From Microcebus murinus (Eukaryota; Chordata; Mammalia; Primates; Cheirogaleidae), in contig NC_134104.1 of assembly GCF_040939455.1 (NCBI RefSeq), positions 141,954,501-142,018,500 of the forward strand: a stretch of 64,000 nt of DNA. The letters are read 5' to 3'. Shown piece by piece: positions 10,845 to 21,430 of this stretch. Numbering within the stretch: position 1 is the stretch's first letter; each line of letters begins with the position of its first letter. The notes beneath the pieces were generated by a model that saw only the letters and a program-made list of their open reading frames with translations, did not search any database and was not told where the DNA came from. The position numbers were made by a program, and so were the translations under genes.

Positions 10845-12450
10845 CAAACATAAAGATGAAACTGTGAAGGTACTAGACATGAAGAAGTCCTCTTTAACTT
10901 TGAATCACAAATCAAAAGTGAATACAGAAATGACTGATTAAATTGACTACAAAGAAAGAAAACATACTGTACAAGGTCAAAAGAAATGTTATTTGGAAAA
11001 TATATTTGCAACTCGCATTACGACAAAGGGTTAAATCTCCTAGTATACAAGAGTTCCTAGAAATCAGTAAGTAAAAGAACTACTTAGCTGAAAGTGAATT
11101 TAAAAAATATGCCATGTTACAAAAATGAGGTAGAAATTGTTCTTAAATATGTGAAAAAGTTCTCAGCCTTTGTCACAGTAAGAGAAATGCAAATGAAAGC
11201 TACAAGATAACACTCAACCCATTATGTTGGAAAAGTCTGCTAATACAGTGTGTTGATAAGGATGTAAGGAACCAGGTAGTCCCATACACAGTTTTTGGAA
11301 ATTAGTTTACTTGTACATGTGTCAAATGACTCAGGTATAAGAGTATTAGGCGAAACAGTGATTAGAATAGCAAAGATATTGTAAATAGGAATAAACTTCT
11401 TTTTGCTCATTTGTGGATATATGCCCAAACCGTAGAGAATTAAGGTGAGAAGTAGATAATTAAAATATGAAGTGAGAGCATTTTAGCTGTCTACATCAAA
11501 GTTTTGTTGAAAATTACTCAATTGAAAAATTAATTAAATATAGGGGTAAAGCTATAACAAAACAAAAACAAAATTGAAGTTCAACATGAATGATATTAAA
11601 TAGCAGATAATCCTGTAAATGTATTCATAATACATTTAAGTATTAATAATTGTAAGAAAAAATAGCAATTGTTGTAATATTAAAAATAATAGCATATAGC
11701 TATATAATGCCTATCCTTGCCAGAGTTTAGGAAAACTTTGACACTTGTACTGATGTTTGTTGGCCTGTGAATTGATACAAAGGCCCTAACAGTCAATTTG
11801 ACCATAGGTATCAACAAAGTAAGTTATCCCACTTGTAGCAAATTATCCCTAGACTATAGTACAAGAACCATATAATATTGTGAACAACACTAATTATTTA
11901 TAGATTTATTTCTTTAGAGACAGAGTCTTACTCTGTTGCCTGGGCTAGAGTGCCGTGCCATCAGCCTAGCTCCCAGCAGCCTCAACTCCTGGGCTCAAAC
12001 AATCCTTCTGCCTCAGCCTCCCAAGTAGCTGGGACTATAGGCATATGCCACCATGCCCGGCTAATTTTTTCTATATATTTTTAGTTGGCCAATGCATTTC
12101 TTTCTATTTTTTCAGAAAAGGAGTCTCACTCTTGCTCAGGCTGGTTTCAAACTCCTGACCTTGAGCGATCCTCCTGTCTCGGCCTCCCAGAGTGCTAGGA
12201 TTACAGGCATGAGCTACCGCGCCTGGCCTTATAGTTTTATTTTTAATAATAAAATATTAGTATTTAACAATGAGTTATCAATAAGGAACTGAAAATAAAT
12301 TAGCATGTATTCATACAATGAGATATTATGAAGTCTTGAAAAAATATTGTTCTTTGATACAATTTAAAGGTGTGAGATATACTTCAATATATATTCAGTA
12401 ATTTAAAAAGATATGAAGTTTTATATTGCATAATCACAATTTGGTAAAAT
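10845..12450 (+). mobile_element. Old L1M fragment interrupted by an Alu
   Basis: ORF2 3' landmarks of an ancient L1 are recognisable: 'tttgcaactcgcattac', 'agagttcctagaaatcag', 'gtaagagaaatgcaaatg' and 'gtgttgataagg'. Beyond the Alu, 12280-12440 resembles the L1M 3' part ('gtattcatacaatgagatat..gaagtc'). 11450-11890 is AT-rich and less certain. All frames are broken. Confidence 0.6.
11912..12228 (-). mobile_element. Alu: Alu SINE, strepsirrhine type, with 14-bp TSD
   Basis: Reverse-oriented dimeric Alu running from 'tttagagacagagtcttact' to 'gagctaccgcgcctggcc'. The linker contains 'tatatatttttagttggcc', the complement of the lemur-type linker of the 1691 copy, partly disrupted by extra T-rich sequence. 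The TSD ttatagatttattt (11898-11911) versus ttatagttttattt (12229-12242) matches at 13 of 14 positions. Confidence 0.94.
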
Positions 12451-13127
12451 TTTATAGAGATGGTCTAAAAGGAAACACCTTAAATTGATAAGAGGATAAG
12501 AAATTTTCTTTTTTTTTACGTTAAATATTTTCAAAATTATAATCAGGAAAATTAACAAAACAAATAACTTGGAATATTTCAGTGTCTGATATGATTGGAG
12601 TTATCTGATGTTGTTTTGTGGCGCTGGTTTCCTGCAGGTAATCCGTGGACCATTTTAGATGGACAGCTTTATTCTCCTCTGAAGGGTCCCTGGTGGTAGT
12701 GACTCTCACAGAGAGAAAAGTTTAAAGATTTATTTCAGAAAAGCCATTTTGTCACCTGTCCAGTGGAGCTCTCAGATTGATTCTTGGCTCAATGTTCAAG
12801 AGGACAAAAGCAGATTTCTTCTGAGATTTTCCCAAGTTTATACTCAAATGCATGGTGAAAAAACAGCTGGTCTTAAGGCTCTAGTCAAGAATTTGATTCT
12901 CTAAGATAATATTGACCAGGTAGACACCACATCCTGACTCAGAGCCACTCCTCCAAGCTGAGGATGAGAGTGGTGTATGATGATTTCTTCCACATGTCCA
13001 TACAACCATCATAAGTTGTTTTTCAGGAAATACCTTAATCTGAATTTGCAGAAAGTTGCATTAAGTTTAGACAAAGCATGTACCAAATTGTTAGACTAAA
13101 ATATGGATAAGTTTCTGCTATTCCATA
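12451..13127. other. Unassigned sequence, possibly an old LTR in part
   Basis: About 12650-13000 has moderately GC-rich, LTR-like composition, but I cannot name it. No gene recognised. Confidence 0.3.
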
Positions 13128-13312
13128 AAAAGAGCAAAGACTTTGGAATTAGAAAGGCGTATGTTTGAATACTATGTGGTATCTTGCACACTATTAAAGT
13201 CTGTTCATCTTTCTTACCCTGTTTCTTCATCTGTGAAAATAGATCATTGACATCTACCATCCTAGGTTGGAGGGTAATATCAGGAAATGTACATGAAAGA
13301 CCCTCAGAATTT
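13128..13312 (-). mobile_element. MIR SINE
   Basis: Reads in plus as the complement of MIR: 'actttggaattagaaaggcg', 'tatgtttgaatac', 'ccctgtttcttcatctgtgaa' and 'ggagggtaatatc'. Highly diverged. Confidence 0.7.
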
Positions 13313-13619
13313 CTGTCTCATGGAGACCCTCCTCTGTGTCAGGCATCAATTTAGAGGAAGTTATATGTTTTTTCATTTAATAACCAATTCCTGAATATCT
13401 TCCATACCATCTTGCCCCAATCTTAACTTATTTTTCCAAACTAAAGGTATCAATTTGGTTGTAAATTGCTCCATATTATAGAGAAGATTGAGACTAAAAC
13501 TCTAGATATATGTTTATAAGCCAAGATATAATTTAGTAGCACTATATTAAAATTCAAAAGATAGTAATTAACTTAAAATCATTTTGAAATGACATGAAAT
13601 AAACACATGTGTATATATT

Positions 13620-14032
13620 TAACTTACAGTAAAATTAACTTTGGGTGTACAAATGCATATACTTGCATAACCTTCACAACAGGATACAGGACAGTCTCAT
13701 CATAGTCAGTTCCCTTGTACTATTCTTTTGTAGCCAAACTCTTTTCCCACCCTTAACCTGTGGCAATCATTGATTTATTCTCCATCACTATATCACTATT
13801 ATTTTGTCTTTTTCAGGAACATTATGTAAATGGATCATACAGCATGTAATCTTTCAAAACTTGCTTCTTTGATAGTCATCTAAGTTGTTACAGTAGTTTC
13901 TTCCTCTTTATTGCTGAGTATTTTACTATACTGATGTATAGTGGTTTGTTTAATCATTTATCTGCTAAAGCATATCTGGGGTTGTTTATAGGTTTTGGAT
14001 CTTATGAATAGATCTGCAATAAACATTCATAT
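13620..14032 (-). mobile_element. L1ME-like 3' fragment
   Basis: Complement of an old L1 3' region: 'caggaacattatgtaaatgg', 'cttctttgatagtcat', 'tattgctgagtatttta' and 'atctgcaataaacattcat'. Frames are broken. Confidence 0.7.
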
Positions 14033-14690
14033 CTCTTCAACTTTATTGACACTTTCCTCTGTCATTTCTATTAAGCTATTGGGTCTATTCAGTGAGCTTT
14101 TTTGTTTGGCTATTCTTTTGTTCAATTCTAAAATTTATATTTTGTTCTGCTTTATACCTTTTATTTCTCTCCTGAGACTTTCTGTATTTCTTCTTATTTA
14201 AAGAGCACTTAATAATATTTATTTGAAAACATTTATAGTAGCTGCTTTGATGTTTTTGTTGAAGAATTGCAACTTCTTAATCAGTTTCTTGTTGTCATCT
14301 GCCAATTGACTTTTTATCACAAGTTGAGATTTTTTTCCCCCTTGTTCTTCTATACCAAATAATCTTGAATTGTATTCTTGACCTTTTGAATGTTATATAG
14401 TAAGACTGTGAAAATGATTTTAATACTATAAAAATTTTTTAAACAAGCAATTTACCTGGTCGTATTTAAACCACAAGCTTGGATCAACCTTCTGCAGCTG
14501 TGATTTCAATATTAGTTTCCTTTTCAAAGCCCTTTGTAGAGCTCATTAAATCTATTCCATGTTTGTGCTCCAATTGCCAGTCTGGAACCTGGACGGTGGC
14601 TATTATCTTGGTTCAGTTCTCAAAGTCTGATTCAGAACTGCAGTGTGGAATTTCTAAGTGCAGTTAGAAATATTCTGCTCTCTCTCTTCT
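14033..14690 (-). mobile_element. Probable L1M/HAL1-type 5' region
   Basis: 'cttgaccttttgaatgttat' and 'gtaagactgtg' resemble the reverse complement of the 5' region of old L1s. The similar phrases at 22640-22700 ('ggatgtttgaatattgtaat..gataactctg') suggest the same kind of source. The call is tentative because these regions evolve fast. Confidence 0.4.
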
Positions 14691-14693
14691 TTC

Positions 14694-14701
14694 TGTGTGT
14701 G

Positions 14702-14745
<44 letters not shown>
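14694..14745. repeat. (GT)n microsatellite
   Basis: Near-pure GT with one C interruption at the start, preceded by a short CT-rich run (14677-14693). It forms one arm of an inverted pair with 16348-16474. Confidence 0.96.
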
Positions 14746-14746
<1 letters not shown>

Positions 14747-14802
14747 GTTTGGGAAGGAAGTAAGGAACTTGTCAATACACAAAAGTAGTTTATCTCATGG
14801 GT

Positions 14803-15287
14803 CAGTTAGATTTTGCTGCAAAGCAACCAAAAAGCATTGGTTTCACAAACATTTTATTGGTGCTCTTATATCTGTGGAGTGACTAGGTCATTCTGCAGAT
14901 CTGTGCCTGGCCAGATCTAATACACTGGGCCAACTTGTGTGTTTGCAGTCACATACTGAGTTTGGTGGAGGGTGGGCTCAGCTTGGAGAACTCATGTTTA
15001 GTCCATATGGTCTTTCATCCTGCTACAGGCTCGTCTGGGTTTATTAGCATGATGGTTCAGCAGGGGTCCCAGGGAGTGAAGACAAGCATGCAGGGCCTCT
15101 TGGCCTGGACTTGGAACTGGCACAGCATCCCATCTCCCACATTATATTGGCCAAAGCAAGTCCCAGAGCCAGCCCAGATTTAAATAGTGGGAAACACACT
15201 TCACTTCTTCAGAAAGTACGAAATCACTACAAAAGGGCATAGATTAAAGAGATGAAGAATGTACATCATGTTTGCAATCTATCAAAA
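14803..15287 (-). mobile_element. MLT1-class LTR (ERVL-MaLR), solo
   Basis: Reverse-oriented. The 3' end of the LTR lies at the left ('gattttgctgcaaagcaacc') and the 5' end at the right ('gtttgcaatctatc'). Between them are the family phrases 'ggacttggaactggcacagc', 'attggccaaagcaagtccca' and 'gagccagcccagattt'. No internal retroviral sequence is attached, so it is a solo LTR. Confidence 0.7.
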
Positions 15288-16347
15288 GCTATAAAAGCCT
15301 TGTTGTGACCAGGATCTCAAAATAAATTAAATTATGTGTTCTTTAATTATTTTTATAAGAGGGCAGGTTGGGGTTGTATTTGAGTATGAAGTAGTGTGGG
15401 CTGGTTTTCCCTCCTCTCCTTCAACTTGTGCTTGTTTGCTGTTTTGGGACATTCTTTGATAAATTCTTTTTTATGCCAAATATTGTCAAATAACTTTATT
15501 AAGTGTGAATAAAGGAAAGCTTTTTTATCCTATAGCACTTAATTATGAACTTTATTTTTGTATTTTGTCAGTCACAGGTACAGCTCAGGGAAACAGGTAA
15601 GGACAGCTATCTGAGATAAGGAATGTGAATGAGCAGCCTCTTAGACAAGCTTAGTTTTCCACCTCCATGTGATAGAATTAGATAAAGAAGTGGTAGAGTC
15701 TCAAAAAGTTTTGCTCCCACATATTCTAAAAGTATGTAAGAGAATAACTAAAAGCTAATATCATAGAATAACTGATGAATCCTTGGAAATTCAACTTTCA
15801 AAGCTTAAAATACCCAAAGGATTATGGTTGGGTTTCAGTTTACAAGGAAGGAAATATTTGTTTATGGTAGGCTTTAAAAAAATGTCATGACACGATGGAG
15901 AAAACTAAGACACCAGTTTAGAGTCTTAAAAGGTGCAATTTATTTGTTTCAATTCCAGGTAAAATGGAGCAATGACACTCTACCTGGATATAATGCATAG
16001 AGCAGGGGTGACTGTCGGCACCTAAAACTCTGAGGAAGAGTAAAGAAACCACTTTAGCAATATGAGGACATGTGGTCCCAAAAGACTGAGGCAAACAATT
16101 GTTGCCTTTTTCCTTTGTCTGACCTCTCATATTCTTTTCATAAAGTAGGTGCAGTCATGGCAAATTCAGGTCATAGCAGGCTAACTATAGCCTCAGAATT
16201 TTTCTGGTTCGGGGATTAAAGAAGATAGCCCCAGAAAACCAGAAAAGCCAAGGAGCTTGGACAAGCAAAACCATGATGGTGCTTAAGAACTCCTGAGCTT
16301 ACCATCAAACTGCACATGTGTGAATGTAATGCAAAAAAAAGCAAACC
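15288..16347. other. Unassigned sequence
   Basis: No gene, RNA or named repeat recognised. Confidence 0.4.
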
Positions 16348-16375
16348 AACACACACACACACACACTCACACACA

Positions 16376-16429
<54 letters not shown>
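16348..16429. repeat. Compound (AC)n(AG)n microsatellite
   Basis: (AC)n with one interruption from 16348 to about 16393, then (AG)n to 16429. The low-complexity 'SLSLSL..CVCVCV' translation on the minus strand is an artefact. It lies in the second arm of the inverted pair. Confidence 0.97.
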
Positions 16430-16432
<3 letters not shown>

Positions 16433-16489
16433 CAGAATGTTTCTAACTGATCTGCACTTAGAAATTCCACACTGTAGTTCCTAATAAAC

Positions 16490-17885
16490 TGAATGGAAGT
16501 TCCAGCACCTTTATGAGTCTGCCAGTAACCATTAGCACAGATCTAGAAAGCTGACAATTTTTTTCATACATTTTGTGGCCCACATTCTGCCACTGCAGCC
16601 ATCATTGCCACCAGAATGCCATAGTGCATCTTCAGCATACACTTTCCTTCTGAGCGAAAAAGGAGATTGACTTGAGACACAATGACTCTGTTGATTTGAA
16701 GGAGAAAAGGAAGCCTGTAATTAAGACTATGCAGACAGTGCTGTCCAGACTCACATTTGTATTCTCAGCCCTAATTAGCTCTTTTGGAGCAGATTGTTTG
16801 CAATGAGCTCCAGAAAATTGAGTATGATTTACTCTAGGCAAACAGGGTTTCGTTGTTAATCTTTCCATATTTAATGAGGCAATATCTTAAGGATGAACAA
16901 CAGTAAACAAGGAAGCTTGTCAATAAGAATCAAGACTGTGCCAGAATCCACTTTTACACCAAAACAAGTCTCTGGAGAAAAATAACATCGCTGGCATGAA
17001 TTGGCAGTGAGGGAAGTGCTACAAAAAGTATCATCCCAGTTCAAAACTGATAATTCAATTTTGGGTGTCTAATATTGACAGGCAAATATAAAGCAAGCAA
17101 AGTGCCCATACTGCTGCAGAAGGCAATGAAAATGTGATAAACAGAAAGATGTGACAATAAGGTTTCTGACTTCACAGAAATATAAGGGCATTCTGCTAGG
17201 ATTGTGAATTTTAATACTGTATAGTCTTACACATGAACTGTGCCATTAATAAAAACAGGTGAGCGGAGTGAGGTGTGAGAGCCCATTTAGACACTTTTGC
17301 ACATGGTAGGGGGGATTCCTATGCTCTGCTCTAGATGAGACTCCTCAGCCAATACCTGCAACTGCTGTTCTCTTCCAGCTGGGTCTTCCACGCTGAATAC
17401 TCACACTTGACTGAGTATGCTTTGTATTGTAGCTTTACTAATGCTGCCCTCTCTACCTTGGACTCCCTTTCCTGGCTTTCATAGTCTTCCGAATTTCTAA
17501 TAATCCTTAAACTCCTAATCAAATTATCTCCTTACTATAGGAGATGAAGAATTCCTTCTTCATCTGCGTTTCTCAGACACATTTTAAACCCAGGTTTCCA
17601 AATAGAATATGAGCCACTAAGAGGCAAAAATTGAACTATTATTTCTGTATCTTCAACTCCAAGGTCGTAGCAGTTTGGACTAATTTAAGAGGATGTGGTA
17701 CACTGGCATCATATGGAAATCTCAGAATACTTTTTGCATAGGTGCACAGAGAAAAATTTGCACAGAGAACATAGAGACACTGACCAAAACAAAGAACAAA
17801 AAGATAGCATTTTTATCACTGTTCCTAAGACATCTCAGTATGGGGTAGAAATTCAGTTTCTGCTTCTTGCTTGACTAGTGGAATG
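16490..17885. other. Non-repetitive stretch, candidate conserved non-coding DNA
   Basis: No transposon recognised. The part from about 16590 to 17170 is complex, balanced sequence with several homeodomain-type TAATTA cores (for example 'ctgtaattaagac' and 'ccctaattagctc') and no long open frame. That is the texture of developmental enhancers, but function is only inferred. Confidence 0.3.
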
Positions 17886-18402
17886 GGTTGGTAAATTGAT
17901 TGCAAAAAAAAAAACGACAATAATTATACCTTTCTTGTATCAACAACTCTTTGCAATGTGATTTTTCAGCTTCTCTCAACAAGAAATGAAGTCTATTTCC
18001 CTAACCTTTGAATCTAGGATGATCTTGAAGCTTACTTTACCAATAAAATGAAGTAAAAATGATCCTGTGCCAAACCCAAGCCTACACCTCAGAATATGCC
18101 TTGAATTCTTCTGCTTGTTCTCTTGTTAAGTCCCAGCAACTATACTGAAACATCTGGAGCTAGCCTAGTGAAAGATGAGCGACCACGTGGACCAAAAACA
18201 GGCCATCTTGGCTGAGATCATCTGAGTCCAGACTGCCTGAACTGACACAGATGATTGAGTAAATACAAATAAGACCAGAGAAACCATGCAGATGAGCCCA
18301 GCTCAAACTGCTAATCCACTCTGTTGTGAACTAAATAAAAGATTGTTGTTTTAATTCACTGTGTTTTTAGATGGTTTATACTCAGAAAAAAATCAACTGA
18401 TA
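17886..18402 (+). mobile_element. MLT1-class LTR (ERVL-MaLR), solo
   Basis: Begins at about 'ggtaaattgattgcaaaaaa' and includes 'tttgcaatgtga' and 'gaagtctatttccct'. Then come the poly(A) signal context 'aactaaataaaagattgttg', 'tttaattcactgtgttttta' and the terminus 'caactgatacag'. Plus orientation with no internal region. Confidence 0.75.
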
Positions 18403-18412
18403 CAGTCAAATG

Positions 18413-18474
18413 ACTATAAAGATATACAACTATTATGTACTCAAAATAATTAAAAATTAAAAAAAAAACAAAAT
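18413..18474 (+). mobile_element. 62-bp retroposon fragment with 9-bp TSD
   Basis: The segment 'tattatgtactcaaaataat' plus 'taaaaattaaaaaaaaaa' is flanked by perfect agtcaaatg at 18404-18412 and 18475-18483. The A-rich end and TSD show L1-type retroposition. The source family is not certain; I suspect a strepsirrhine L1 or SINE 3' end different from the 'cataatatgctg' type. It sits directly at the end of the MLT1 LTR. Confidence 0.7.
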
Positions 18475-18489
18475 AGTCAAATGCACAAA

Positions 18490-19425
18490 TATTTGGTATG
18501 ATCCTACAAAAGACGTGTCTTGGAGATTTTTCTTCTTGACTGTTGAACTATTCAAATATTCTTCCTGATCCCAAGCTTCTTGAATTTTTCCCTCTTTTTA
18601 TTCTTTCCCAGAGTATATCTGTTCTCTTATATTCCTATGCTTCTTCTGTACTCTCCAATTTCTACCATTTTTCCTCCAATTTCATCTTAGTTTCTCTATT
18701 GTACCTTTTTTCTTCCTGTGCATTGTAATTGAAGGCTTTCAATTAGAATACAGGAGAGGAATAAATGAAAAGTACCTACCTATACTGAGCCAAACAGCTA
18801 CAAGGCTACCTTTTCTACTGCTAAATATTTTATGTTAAAAAACAGAATAGAAAACTAAAGTAGAAAAACAACAATAACAAATTTCCCATTCTTGGCTTTC
18901 AGTTACATTGCAACTGTTATTCTAGTTTGATTTGTATATTTTGCCCCAAGAGGAATTTATAGAATGTGTTTTATTCTAGGAAGGCAGTAAAGTAAGGGAT
19001 AAAGTTCCTACCTGCCACAATCTATCCTCAGGTAACATTTTGAGTCATTAAAAGAGAGTGGTTTTCATTTAGTACTGTCTCCCCTTCCTTGTCACCCCCA
19101 ACACCAATCAGTATATAGGAAGAGATTGTAATAAAATACTGAAATTTTCACTCAAAAATGCTTTTCCAGTATAAAAGTAGCTTGCTATGTTTCAGGTCCT
19201 AAAAATCAGTTTTACAAGAGGAGAAATACAGTTGTTTATCCACAAGTATTTTAAATTTTGAAATGCCAAATTGTACTCTAAGATTTATCGATCTTTGTTC
19301 ATGCAAAGCTGGAGGCTAAAAGAAAGTTATCAATTTACATTCCTATGTGTGAGTATTAATATTCTTTCATCATTACAAGGACTGTTTTTTTTCACTTTCT
19401 TATCATGCTAATATATATACATATA
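18490..19425. other. Unassigned AT-rich sequence
   Basis: No gene or named repeat recognised. Confidence 0.4.
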
Positions 19426-19429
19426 ATAA

Positions 19430-21215
19430 ATGTTTCCATTTTAGCCATTTTAAGTGTTCAATTCAGTAGCATTAATTATATTCATGATGATGTGAAACCA
19501 TCCCATCACTGTTATCTGTTTGCAAAACTTTTTCATCATCCTGAACAGAAACTCTGTAACCACTAAGCAATACTCCCCATTCCCACCTCAACTCAGACTC
19601 TGGTAACATGCAATATGCTTTCTGTACGGATTTGCCTATTTTGGATATTTCATGTATGAGGATCATACAATATTTGTCCTTTTTATCTGACTTATTTCAC
19701 TTTATAATCCTAAATATATTTTTAGGATTCCTTGGTTTTGCATTATGTATCAGAACTGCTTTCTTTTATGGTTGAATAATATTTCATTGACTGTATGTAT
19801 CACATTTTGTTATCTGTTCATCTATTGATGAACACATGGGTTGTTTTACTTTTCTAGTTTCGTGAATAGTGCTACAATGAGCATTCATGTACTGTTTGAA
19901 TCCCTGATTTCAATTCTTTTGGTTTATACCTAGGAATGGAATTCCTAGGACAGAAGCTAATTCTACGTTAACATTTTTTATTTATTTTTTTATTTTAGCA
20001 TATTAAGGGTGTAGAAGTGTTAAGGTTACAAATATTGCCCATTACCCCCTTGAGTAAGAGCTTCAAGCGTGTTCATCCCCCAAACGTTGCACATCTTACT
20101 CGTTTGGCTGTATATACCCATCCCCTCCTCCTTTCTCCCACCCTCCCGACACCTGATAAATGTTATTTAACATCTGTGAGGAACCACCAAATGGTTTTCT
20201 ACAGTGGCTGACCCATTTTACTTTCCCACTAGCAACATATTAGGGTTCCAATTTTTCTACATTCTCACCAAGATTTATTTTTCAGTTTCTGTTTGTAGCC
20301 ACCCTAGTGGGTGTGAAGTGGTATCTCATTATGGTTTTGATTCGCATTTCCCTAATAAATAATCATGTTGAACACTTCTGCACATTTCATTTGTATATCT
20401 CCTCTGGAGAAATGAATATTCATGTCTTTTGCCCATTTTTTTATTGAATTCTTTCATTGTCTTTTTGTTGTTGAGTTACATAGTTCTTTATGTAGTCTAG
20501 ATATTAAACCCTTATCAGATTTATGATTTACAAATATTTTTTTTCACTGAAGAGCCTGTCTTTTTGCTTTCTTGGGAATGTCTTTTGAGGAAAATGTTTT
20601 CAATTTTGATAAAGCCTTCAATTCATTTATATTTTGTTTTGATGATTGTGCTTTCAGTATCATATTTAAGAATCTATTGGCAAATTCAAGGTCATGATGA
20701 TTTAACTCTATATTTTAAGAGTTTATAATTTTAATCCTTAAATTTTGGTTTTTGAATCACTTTGAGTTAATTTTTATATATGGTGTGAGATAAGGGTTCA
20801 ATTTTATTCATTAGTACTGTTGCCCCAGAACCATTGGTTGAAGAGATTCTTTTTCTACCATTGAATGGTCTTGGCACTCATTCCAAAAATCGATTAGCCA
20901 TAGATGTGTGAATTTATTTCTGGAGTCTTAATTTTTTTTTCTATTGGCCTATATATCTCTCCTTATGGCAGTACTATACTGTTTTGTTTGCTGTACCTTT
21001 GTGTAATTTGAAATTGAGAAGAGTAAATCTCCCTAAGCTGTTCTTCTTTTCCAATGTTGTTTCAGGTATTCAGAGCCCCTTGAAGATTTGTATAAATTAG
21101 AGGACTGACTTTTCCCCTTCTTGCAAAAAAAACTATTGGAATTTTGATAGGGATTGCATTGAATCTTTAGATCCTTTTGTGTAGCATTGCATCTTATACA
21201 TTGTATATGCATAAC
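19430..21215 (-). mobile_element. Long L1M element (3' UTR into ORF2), interrupted
   Basis: Reverse-oriented old L1 running from its 3' UTR ('ttcaattcagtagcattaat') into ORF2. Landmarks include 'atttgcctattttggatatt', 'ggttgaataatatttcattg', 'gtgtgaagtggtatctcatt', 'cccttatcagatttatgatt' and 'gggattgcattgaatcttta'. A younger L1 fragment splits it at 19975-20166. Stops and indels are dense, so it is inactive. Confidence 0.9.
19975..20166 (-). mobile_element. Strepsirrhine L1 3' end, minus strand, with 7-bp TSD
   Basis: A T-rich start (the complement of the A tail) is followed by 'agcatattaagggtg', 'agagcttcaagcgtg', 'ttcatcccccaaacg' and 'tatatacccatcccctcctc', the complement of the lemur L1 3' UTR. 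Flanked by ttaacat at 19968-19974 and 20167-20173. The host L1M resumes exactly after the right copy. Confidence 0.85.
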
Positions 21216-21380
21216 ATACATTTATTATTACTTTTATACATTTTTTAAAAAATAATTTAGGAAATAAAAAGGGAAATTACAAACCAAAAATAAAATAATA
21301 ATAGCTTTAATATTTGCCCATATTTACCTTTATTTGAATTCTTTATTTCTTCTTTCAGAAACAAATTGCTTTCTAGAGTC

Positions 21381-21430
21381 CTTTCATTTGAACCTGAAGG
21401 ACTCACTTTCATTTGAACCTGAAGGACTCA
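21381..21430. repeat. Perfect tandem duplication, 2 x 25 bp
   Basis: Two identical adjacent copies of a 25-bp unit starting 'ctttcatttgaacctgaagg' at 21381 and 21406. Confidence 0.97.

Noticed and set aside
14694..14745. CRISPR-like or satellite repeat array
   Set aside because: Simple dinucleotide microsatellite; no spacer structure anywhere in the window.
16216..16470. Leu/Ser/Cys/Val-rich 84-codon minus frame resembling a signal peptide
   Set aside because: It is the translation of the AC/AG microsatellite.
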